Source: Thunnus maccoyii
Lineage: Eukaryota; Chordata; Actinopteri; Scombriformes; Scombridae
Assembly (NCBI RefSeq): GCF_910596095.1
Contig: NC_056538.1
Location: 32,367,594 to 32,431,593 of the forward strand
Direction of reading: 5' to 3'
DNA length: 64,000 bases
Positions 48,307-60,300 of the stretch are shown here, piece by piece. The number at the start of each line of letters is the position of its first letter. Position 1 is the stretch's first letter. Below the pieces are notes generated by a model. The model did not search any database. It saw nothing but the letters and a program-made list of their open reading frames with translations, and had not been told where the DNA came from. A program made the translations under genes and the position numbers.

Positions 48307-51300
48307 TCAGGCTTCAGTACTGGTCATCTTCTGCAGCAATGGCATCTGTCGAAAAAGGGACAAATTATTCAACCTGAGACTCCGACGCTCTGAAACAAAC
48401 CACCAACTCAGCTGGAGTGTTTTCATGACCTACATGACCTACCGCTAACCCAACCGGCTGGTTTGAACTACGTCTGGAGTCACAGTGGAGACAAAAAGTT
48501 AAAAACTCACCGTCCTAGACCTGGATGATGGAACGATAGCGATACGTACCAGCGACAAGAAAACTGCTCGATAGTTTCACTTCAATGCAAACCGCCATGA
48601 AAGCACTAGGGCTGTAGTCTGCTGGTCGATTAGTTGGTCGATATGTTCTCGTCCGACTAAATTCTCATTGGTCGAATAATCTCCGTGTTATTTTCATAAG
48701 GAGAAAAGTGCTACATCAACAGCTTTCCAGGATTAATCCATTATTTCCTGCGGCGGGAGGAACAGACTAACAAATTACAACGGGGGTGTATTCAAAACAA
48801 CGTTTACTGAATCAGCGTTTCTCCTGTAATAATATCAACGAACCCCCGCCAGGCCAAAAGATATTTTTTTAATGCCAGAAATAACGCTAAATATCGGTAG
48901 CGTAACTCCGTTTAGGAATAGGGCAGCGCTTAGTATGTTTGCATAGCGAGCGGGGAAAGAGCAGCAGGAAAGTGACGATGGATGCGAGCGGAGCAGAGGA
49001 AAAGGTTAGTAGTAAGTTGTCAGTCTGGCAGTAAATGTACAGACTACAGTGTGTCAGTTAATAAATGCTAAAAAGTCACGTCTGTTGTTTCCCCAAATGC
49101 TGGAAAAGTGAAGGAGGTTAGCTCCAAAGTTAGCAACAATAGGTTAGCATAACCTGAAGATGCTAATCGGAGAAATGTGAGTTCACCGTGCACTCGCGAC
49201 TCATCGATTAGTTGAAGATTATGTACAATTTCAGTCGACCAAGATTTTCTTCAGTTGACTACAGCCCTAGAAAGCACATAACGAACACGCAAAGTTTGGT
49301 TGCATGAGCAAACCTAAAGGGTGCTCCGTCCCTGGCTCATAAACAGCCAATCATATCATATCCTGGCTCATAGCCAGTATGAGCCAGGATATGATATGAT
49401 TGGCTGTTTAGCCAATTGGGTTGGGAACCACTGTTATAATCAGATGTGATCAATAACCCAATCACATGCATTTAATAGCTTAGTAGTCCTACATTGACAC
49501 TGTTACAAATCTGTACATTAAAGCATGTTTACCTTTGACAAATCCACTCCAGTGAGAGCGTTGACAGACACAGGAAGTTCAGCCAGAAGGCGGTTGACCT
49601 CGCCCGTCACGCGGCTGCCCTCCCCGCTGAGGATGACGATCTCATTGGTCTTAGCTAACGGCGCCGCCACCTTGGAAGCAATCTGCAAAAGATAACAGTT
49701 AAGTGTTACTGTGAGCAGGATGTATAAAATCTCCTATAAAAAAACAGTTATCACTGATCATGTGAAACGTTACACAACTTGTGAATCATTAAGATGAAGC
49801 AGATGTGACCACTGTTTCATAAAAATACTTGTGACCATCTTGTGACCATCTTGTGTTTAGGAATTTGAGGTTGAGAGCTAAATATGGCAACCATTTCAAT
49901 TATAGCTACATTATGTGTGAAATGCAGCCATGCTAGTATCTTAAAGCTGCTTGTGTGGTGGGATGCTGAGGGATTATATCTCAATGGTTTGTTAAAGTAT
50001 AAATCCAGAGGTGCTGCTAGACATATTTAACCTTCTGACACAGCTGAGTTAGCTGCTTCCAGTCTTTATGCTAAGCTATGCTAAGCTATGCTAACCGTCC
50101 CCAGCAGTAGCTTCATATCTTCTCGACTAACTCTTGGCAAGAATGAGAATAAACGTTCTCAGTATTTTGAGTATTGATGCACTGAGGCAGCAAAGTGTTT
50201 CTACATCTATAATTACTGGTTAGTAAATATTTAAATTCCTTTTTTTTTATATATTTTAGAACAAGATTTATACATATGATATTGTTCATTCCTACAACAT
50301 TTATATGTTTTTAGAGGAAGGACATTAACTCTTCAGGGCTGAAACCATCAATATTGTTTAATTGTGATCCACATATTCACATATTTAATCCAGTTATGCC
50401 TCCGTTTCAAATGTTCCTGTTCTTTCCATTTACAATATACTGTTTACATTTGGAGTAGGTTTTAACCAGTTCCTTGTTATCTGTTTCACTGCTGCAATTC
50501 TAAGTATCCTCTATAGATATCTGTTTTCTATTTCTAATGTAAGTTCAGGTGGTGATATACCTAAAATAATATATTTTGGTTCAGGTGCCTGTTTAATTTG
50601 GAGAATTTTCATGATAGATATTATGATACGTTGCAAGAGTGTTTTTAGTAATGCAGCCATCCACTTTCTCCAACAGTCTGTTTTATTGGATATTGTGAAT
50701 TTTGATTGTACTTTTGGTGCAATAAAAAAATCTTGTGTATATTTTCCATGAGTCCTCCCTCCCAATATCTAGAATTTGTTGTTTTATGTATTGCTTTATA
50801 CACGTTTTCCCAGTCCTTCCACTTTGTCCTTATTGTATCTTATATTTCAATATGATCCTGTAGTATTTTATATATTTTGGAAAGAGTATTCTTGGTGTCC
50901 ATATTATAGTTTTTTGATCATAAATCTTGTTAAAGGATGCTGCTCTTGGTTTCCTTCTCGTTTGTGAAAATGGTTGATATAGTTTCTAAGTTGTAAACGT
51001 TTCAATTCATGTACTGACGTAACCGACCTAACGTAACCTCGCACTGATTAATGCTTGTTGTAAAAAGCATAATGAATGAACAGGCCAGTGAACAGAGAAT
51101 TTCTGGATGTGCATTATGAAATATTTCATCTATTGGGGAGTTTTTATACAGCAAGACAAATATGCGTTACCTTCGGCAGGGCCTCGAGGACCAGGGCGGT
51201 CTTGGCTGCATCTCCGTACTGCTGGTAGGCTTCAGCCTTCAGCCTCATCTTCTCGGCCTCCGCCTTGCCCACGGCTTCGATGGAGCAAGCCTCCGCCTCA

Positions 51301-54300
51301 CCGATCTTCTTGATCTTCTCGGCCTCAGCCTGAGCTATCAGCACCGTCTTTAGCCTGATGAGGGGAAAACACACGTGTTAAATGATATATAATTCATCCG
51401 TATGACATATTTATAACATATCTCACTATAAACCATATGATTTTAAGCTCTAAATGACTTTTAATCATGCAATATCTCCATGTTATGTTTAACAAATGTG
51501 TAATGTACTTTCTGATGGCATTACTTAATACATCAAACAATAAAATGTGGCACTGTGACGACGCTGCTGTTGTTAGTAAGGATGCAGGCTGGAGAGATGT
51601 AATCGTCCACCATGCTAGCACGTCCTTTAGCAAGACAATAAATCTCTGCCAGATGAGCAGTGATAGAGCTGCTCTGTAGCAACTCCTGACCTCTGACCTC
51701 CCTGTAAAACAGTGCTGATAAAAATAGAGCATAATCACAAAAGTGGGAGGTGAATGACAGCGATTTACTGCTCTGAAGCTTGTAACACACAGAAGTTCTT
51801 CTTCACTCCAGAAGATCTTGTGGGTAAGGGTGCGTCAGATCATAAACTGTGACCATGAAAGGACCAATAAAGTGAGCACAAGTGATCGACAGTATTCTTT
51901 CACAGTTTATGATCTGAATTTTTTTTAAAAACTGCAGGAACTGACTTTCACATCTCACTCTGCAGCTGTCAAGGAGCAAGGTGAGTGGAGCAGGTGGATC
52001 CAGATGCAGAGACGGTAGATATATATGCAGATATATTTTATGAAAATGCAAAAAAATTCACAGGAACAAAACCAAAACGCAGGAACATTAACCAGGAACA
52101 TCGAACAAAAGCAGGACGACTCAACACTATAAATACGCAGGGAGTGATTGCAAATGAAACACAGGTGAGACACATGAAATAATCGAAACACAGGAAGTAA
52201 AGTGACCAGACACAAGGAGGAAATATTTTCAAAATAAAACAGGAACTAAAGTAAACAAACACAAAAAACACAGGAGGAACACACAGAAAACCAAAACCAG
52301 GAAACAAATGCAACACAAATGAAAGAGTCCCTCAAAAAGTCCAACTAAAAACGGAATAAGTCCCGGTAGGACGTGACACCGACTCAAGATAGGTGATATT
52401 TACTAAATCTGCCCCAAATGACCTTTAAGGTTGCGACTTATCAATACAGCAGGGTATTTACAAAGACTACTAAATGCTTTTGATGACTTTAAATTAAGTC
52501 CTGCTGAATAAGACCTGATACTGTTGTTATTCTGACAGCAATGATAGAAACCAAGAGAAAGTGTGATCTGCTGCTGAACTTGATATTTTTGGCTAGACAA
52601 AAAGATCAGAGAATGAATCAGTTATGAAAACTCAATGCGGGAGATTTTTAGTAAAGTTATTTGATAAGATTAATTGGTGGATAAGCGATGATAAATCAGG
52701 TGCAGCGGCTACTTGTAATACATTTTGCAAACACGTTAACCGATGAAAACCTTGACTGTTCAGCGCCTGAAAAGAGCCACAAATCCTTAAGAAATATCTA
52801 CCGATATGTTTTGGAACTGAAACTCCCAGTCAGCTGGTATTTCAACACCCAGTTTCTCTTTCCACATTTAACTCACATTCTTTACTGCTCATAAACGGAG
52901 GCCGTAAACTCACAATGCATGTTAGCGCTGTGCAAACAACACGGCGGTAATATCACTACTGACGTCAACTCTTTCCCAGATGTTTCAGATCTCCTTTTCT
53001 GTCAACGACAGGCTGAGGACAGAGGAGTGTCTGGACACTTGTGTTATCAGCGATCTTACAGTTTCTACTGGTTGATGATATTAGTTGAAAAGGTTCATAA
53101 AAATGACTGAATGCCCCTTTAGCTCATCGGTTCTTACTCACTTTTGTCCCTCAGCCAGCTGCTCCATTTTGTAGGCCTCTGCCTCAGCGGGCCTCTTCAC
53201 AGTGGCAATGAGCTCCTTTTCTGTCCGGCTGATCTCCCTCTCCTCTATAGTGATCTCCTTCTTCCTCTGCACCACTTGGATCTCGATCTCCTCCAGGCGG
53301 ATCTTCTGCAGCTCCTTGGCCGCCTGCAGCTCGTACGCCAGCTGGGCCTCTGCTTTCTGAAAACATCAGCACATAGACTCACATTTGACCCCCTAAACAT
53401 AGTCAAAAACTCACCAAATTTGGCACGCACATCAGGTCTGATAAAAGATTTGATAAAATGTAAAAAATTAACCCCTAAAGTGCCAAAATGTGCTCTCTAG
53501 CACCACCTATGTAACTAAAATGGCCGCCACAGCCCGTAGGAATGTCGTAGAGAGATCAAACCAAAACTCAATTATTCGTCTCATCAAGACCTACAAATCA
53601 TATGCTGACACCCCTGACCTAAATCCAACAGGAAGTCCGCAATTAGCTTTTCAAAATAAGACTTTGCCCCAATTTTGGCCCCCGAACAAACGCTATCTCC
53701 TCCGAGGGTGTTAATGATATCGGCTTCAAACTTTAATAGATGACTTATGACACTGTGCTGAAAAAAAGTTGTTAAAAATTTTGTAATAACTTGAACGGTT
53801 TTGATTTAATAAGCCCTGAAATTTGCAGTGCCACATCACACCTTACAATGTAAAACAATGGGGAGGCATGAACTTTGTGTCAAACAGAGGCTTCTGACGT
53901 CTAAACTATAAGTCTGACCACTTTCAAACCTGTGTCAATGGATTCTCAATGAAATTTCCAACTAAAATATGATTATTAATGTAAGATTTGGCCAAAGTCA
54001 TGGGATTTATGAGAAGATTTCACAAGAAGCGTCCTCTAAAATCCTCCTCTCCAACTGCTCCTGGTGATGTCACTCCCTCAGTGCTGTGAAACATTCTGCA
54101 ATACACACTCATTATAAAATCACAGGAGGAGCAAGAAAAGACTTTAAAACTCACACTCTGATATCTCAAAAACAGTAAAATATAGAAAACACATGTAAAT
54201 TCAAGATTTGTAGGTCAAAGTCTCGTGACTCATTGAAAGTTCAAATGAAGTTTGTATCTAAAACTTTGTGGAAGCAGTAAATGTTCAAAAAGGTGTGTGT

Positions 54301-57300
54301 TTGCTCACACTCTCCATTCAAATATATGAGTATTTTTCTGTGTCCAGCTGCAGTTACTTATTGTCTCTACACACCTGACAGTACACATGTCAATCAAACT
54401 TTCAAAATAAAAGCACACCACACTTATAAGAAATATCCCTCATTTTTAAAAAACAAAATGATCTGATCCCGACGGGCCAGAGTGCGTTCACATATTAGAT
54501 ATCTTTGGAAACTTTGAGATCTCTGCTTGAATTTTAAAATGAGGTGTTTTGTGTCTGGATAATGTTTGTTTGCACAGCACGAGTTTGTAATGACTTTAAG
54601 TTAGCAGCCAAACATATCTACATCTCACTGATCAAACTGAAACCTCAGGTGCACACCTTAGTGTTGACTTCCTGATTGAAAGAAGCTTTCTGCAGCTCCA
54701 GTTCTCGTTTGGAGTCGGCCATCTTGGTGTCAGCTTGGAATTTGACGTCCATCATCTCCTTCTTACATTCTGCTTCCTAGGAGACGACAAAGGAGCAAAG
54801 CAGTGTTCAGTTGGTTGCTGTGCACAACAGAATCCACTCCTCAGAGCCTCCCGCCTGTTAGAGCCTTCTTACCCGTATCCCAGCATCCCTCTCTGCCTCA
54901 GCCACACCGATGTCAGCATCCCTCTGGACAGCTGCAGTCTGGGTCTTCCCGAGGGAGCTCAGGTAATCCAGTTTATCGTAGACGTCCTGCGAGAACAGAC
55001 AAACAGGTCAACTATAAGCTACAGAGCTCATCTTCCTGTAAAATCACAGGAAACTGATGTGCAACTGACAAGAGTTTATATAGAAATACATTTATGGTGT
55101 TTGTCAACATAAAGTGAGGCTGTAACAGATCAGTTCCTGAGACAAAATTTGTTCCATTTGCCAAAATCCTCTCAATAGTATTTGGTCATTGGCTGGTAAT
55201 CTAAGTATTAATTAGAGGTCAAAATACAAACAATTCTCATAAAAAGGCAAGACTGAAGAGAATTTAAGTGATCATTTCCATGAGCACTGCAAATAGCCAC
55301 CACAGAGAGAAGATGTTAATCTGTTTTTAAATGTATTCTTAATTGTTTTTTATTACTGAAAAGGAAGAAGAAAAGTCTTTGGGGAAATATCAGAAATGCT
55401 CCTTTTTATCTCACCCAGCTGATATCAGAGTGTCGGTGTCACACCGTAGAGAATGAGAGACTAAGTAAGTAGGATACTGAAGAGTAAGAACCACACCAGC
55501 ATCTAACAGGGGCAGAGTGACGTTTGCAGGTATGTTTACATGCTGTTTAATGTGCTGCAGCTGAGCAGCTAATTAGCTGACGTTAGAGGTGCAGTTTTCC
55601 CCGGTGAATGTTTGTTCGGTGGCTCGTTCAACAAGCTAATCTGCAGGACAAGACGTGTGTTCATGTCTGTAAGTGAGATAAGAAGGAGACTTTAGCAGGA
55701 AAGTTAACGAGGGTTGTTGTTCAGAGTCTGTGGTTTTTGTGTTGTGTAGCCGGATGCAATCAGGCTCAGTGTGACCGTCTGCTCGAATGTTACTGCTTCA
55801 CTGGCTGTATTCAAATAAGGTTTCCATCAAACTAACACAAAGCTATAGGGTGCCATCATCAAAGCAAAAAATATAAAATATAAAATTCTCCCTTTTGGTT
55901 TCTGATGTTTTCACCGAGGAGAACTCACCACAAGTGATTTACAGAGCAGATATGTTTGCTGTAGCAGACAAATAAGTGCAGTTTAATTTCACATCACACC
56001 TTGTATCTGTCTGTGGAAACAGCTTATTGATTCCCGTCCCTGCGCTTTAGAGTTGCTGGCACAAGATAAGGCCTCTTTAACTGGAAGTGTTGACAGCGCT
56101 GTCTTATTAGTAGCAAATAATAATTACACCAACAACAGACAAACTGTTACAAGTGTTTTGATGATTTGAATCTGACTGGAAGACATGGAAAAAAAAAACA
56201 TTAAGACAACCCAGAAACACCACGATGCCGTAATGATCCAACTGGTTCTAACGCATCACAGAAACCATCTCGACCTGGACTAATTGATGTGATGGAAATG
56301 GACTGTGGGTTTGCAGCAAAGCATTATGGTCAGCCGCTGTGTCTGCACAGCACTTCAATTAGAACTAATGAACAACAGGAACATGATATGAGAGTCTCCA
56401 GCCGGTCAGACACACGAAACCCAGCAGAGATTTCTTCTCTAATACACAACAGCCTGAACTATGTTACATTATATATATATATGGTATATATAGTTATATT
56501 AAAACACAAAATTATGTGCCCAAGTAGCCTTCTGCTTAACACACATACCACATAACATCTATGGTTCGAGTTCAGCCATGGATCTTTGTTTCCTGCACTT
56601 TGAACTATCAAATAACAAAAAATAATCCTTAACAATAATAATAATACAAAACTACATACATAAAAACAATAAGGTGGCTGTTGACTGATGTTTGACCAGT
56701 ACAGTACTGCTTAATGTATAAATACACACTGTATTTTTATTACAACATTAGAGACATACAAAGATCTGAACTTCTCATCAGTTCCAGTAGGGATAAATTG
56801 ATAAATTTTCCCTCCGGAGGTAGAAAGCTGAAATTTCCTAAAGTCCCAACTGAAGTGCTGAAGATTTTAGGCAAGTGATAATTATGTGAAGTGGTAGAAT
56901 TATGAATAATAAATTACACCTGTCTGCAGCTCCTGCGTTTCTAAACCACACAGGTAAAGAACACAACTTGAAGGCTCTTTGTGGCCTGAATGCCACATAC
57001 TCGACTTTTAAAATGTCCACAGAAATTGCTTAAACCACTTGTATAGCTTAATCCAATTCTATTCTCTCCATTCGTATAATCATTTTAGTCCAAACAGTCT
57101 TATCTTAACCAAATTATGGCTAAATACACTGTTTCCATCTCTGTTTTCACACATGCTCAACAAGCACGTGTGCTGGTTTCTTCTTGGATCGAGGCTGCAG
57201 GTCACTTTCAGTACATGATGTTTTCTCTTTGTACTGGAGAGAATTTTATTATTTTGACCTTTATTTCCTTATTTCCTCAACATTTTCTTTGGGTACTCTT

Positions 57301-60300
57301 ACTGGCCGCTGTCAGAGCAGCAGGTTTTGTTGCCGTAGCTTCTCACAGCAACTTAAACTCACCTTAATGGTAAAGCTGAGAATCTCGATGCCCATCCTGC
57401 CCACATCTGGAGCTGCGACCTCCCTTACCAGTTTAGCAAACTGGTCCCTGTCCTGATAGATCTGCTCTACAGTCAAGGTACCTGCAGAAGAGAGACTTTT
57501 ATGTCAGACCGAGCGCAGCGAACCCTTTAGAGAAGCACGCAATCCTTTAACTGGAGCGACAAATGTCAAAGAGAGTCATTATGTTTAATGTGAAAACAAT
57601 ATGACTGAAATGCAGTGGAGGCAAAACAGTAAAGAAATCAAACTGAAATAAAAATATGTCACAAACCAGTCTAGAGCCGAGACAATTAGTCATTCATTTG
57701 ATTTTTCTGTCGTTTGTTGATCGACAATCTTAAGTAATTTTTCAAGAGAAAATGTCAAAGATTTCCAAGTTTCATCTCCTCCAATGATTTTATATCTTTG
57801 TAAACTGATGGTCGGACAAAACAAGAAATCTTAGAGGCCAAATGAAGCCAAAACAAGTACTTTAATTACACTGGCATGTCAGAAAACCACTAGCAATTCA
57901 GGTGTGTATATCTGAACAAACACAGCGTTAAAATGACATTAATGTCCGTACCTAGAATTGAGCGCAGATGTCCCTCCAAGGTCTGAAGAACCACAGCTTT
58001 GATTTCCATCACTGATTTCCCCAGAAACTGCTCACAAGCTATTGCCAGCAAGTCGTGCTCAGTCATGACTTTGACCTGAAGAAGACACAGTGACGGGTGA
58101 CGGACCAAACTCTCAACATCACAGCAATAATGTGACACAAGCAATCAACCGCAATAAACCAGAGTCTGAACTTGGCAAGATTTTTTCGAAACGTGGCAAA
58201 TTCCAAGCCGAGGCCACAGAGAAGACATTAAGATGTGGTTTTACCTGAGCCACACCTGTGACAGTGATGGCAACCCCCTCTGCTGTCTCCACATCCTCAC
58301 ATCTGGGCTGCAGAGTCATGATCTCCAGGGTTATCCTACAGCGAGACGAAAGCACATTAACAAGGCGGTGAAGAGAGAGATATATATGGAGTAAAGGAGC
58401 AAGCTGTGGGTGAAAGCAAGGTGCTGCACTTGTTTGAGAGAGAAGTTCAATCCCTGCCTGCTACCTCACCTCCGCACACCTGACCAATCACTGTGTGAAG
58501 TGGGTTTGCTTCTCAGATTGTGTAGATAGGTGATGCCTTTCCAATTCTGACATCAGAAAAAAAAAAAAATCTGTGGTTCAAGATCCTTAAATACAAATAT
58601 TTTCTGGTTTCTTTACTCTTCACTGACAGTAAACTGAATATCTTTGGGTTGTGGACTGTTGGTTGGGACAAAACAACATTTGAGGACATCACCTTGGAAA
58701 ACAAGTGACATTTTTCACCATTTACTGACATTTTATGGCCCAAACAACTAATCCATTAGTCAAGAAAATGATTGACAGATTAATCGATAATGAAATAATC
58801 GTTGATGAATAATCGGCACGTGCCAAAGTTCAGTCAGACTGAACTGGAAATAAATGGGGGGCTTTAACGCAGAGTCCACACACACACAGCTGTCTGCTGT
58901 TAACCTGCCATTTTGCTGGCAATTAAGTATTGACACATAAATCAAATTACTGGACATTACAACCGTGCGATACAGTGCTCTGGAATTTGAAAACGCTGTG
59001 ATAAAGTGTTTGATCTGCTTTGTTCTGACACCCTCTTTTGTTGCAGCATTTCCCACAAACACAAGCAGAAATCAACCAGCTGACGACAACTACCGCCATG
59101 TGTATCTATGTGTGTGTTAAGGTTATTCCCTGGTTGCCGCAGTAGGTGGCGTATTGGACAGCAGCATATGGAGACGCATATGTAGAAGAGGAGGCAATTA
59201 CTCTGCTGCTTACCGGGAGAAGCACACAGTTTTTTGACCGCCGTTTAGAGGCTCATCTTTAAGCCTTTTTTAAAATTTGTTATTGGTGTAAATGTGTGTA
59301 TAGCAAAGGCTGTACTGGTACACGGTGGTAAATATATACATCTTAAGCACAAATCCACAGATGTTTGATTTACTACATGGAGCCGCCGCATGATGACGTG
59401 TCAATTACATATCTCGGTAACAGCCCCTCACTGTGGCTTAGGGGTTTTTTTTGTTTTGTCGAAATCAAGTCACTACATACCGCTAAAACTTTACCTGAGA
59501 AATGCACTTTGTGTTGTGATGCTACATTAAGAGGACAGTGCATATTTATCAAACACACAACACAGCATGTGTCTATAGTAGGCAGAGAAGGAAAAAGACA
59601 ATTGAAACTGCATCAGAAACATCTTTACAACACTGAGTGTGTCACTAGGCAGAACATCTGGTAGAACAGCTTTCATCCTCTTGCTTGCTTGCTGACTGTC
59701 TCTTTAAAAACCTTGGTCATTTTATCCGAATGAGTGTGAAACAAAGGGCTTTTAATGGTATAATCCACTTAGTTGTGATGAGTAGCACTTGCTGGCACAA
59801 AAGCATTTCAAGGAGCTAGTGAAAGGTCAACTCCATTTCATGATAACATAAATGGACTTTGCTGCTTATACAACACTCACACTTATACTCACCTTTTGGT
59901 GTCTGAAATGAGCCACCAAGCCCAGGCCCAGCCTCCCACGACGTAGGTCTTATCATCAGAGCCACAACAAGCACCTGAGGGAACAAAACGCTTCCAATAA
60001 GACAAGGACTTCATAACCAGTGATGCATTCCCAGAGAAAAACCTACATAATCCAATAACATATCAAACTGTAAGCCGGCAAACCAAAACTTAGAAATGAT
60101 GAATGTAAACTTCAACCTCAGTTGAACAGTCTTCTGATTTATTCAACATGTATTTAATTTGTTCCAAACCCTGTTTCAAAGCCCAGTTTTTGTCCAGACC
60201 ATTGGATAAAAACTGAGAACTCGGTTGGGTGGTTCACATCCTGGGGATCATTTAATTAAAACATACTTATGAGTATTATATTCAATTTCTGCCAAGACAG

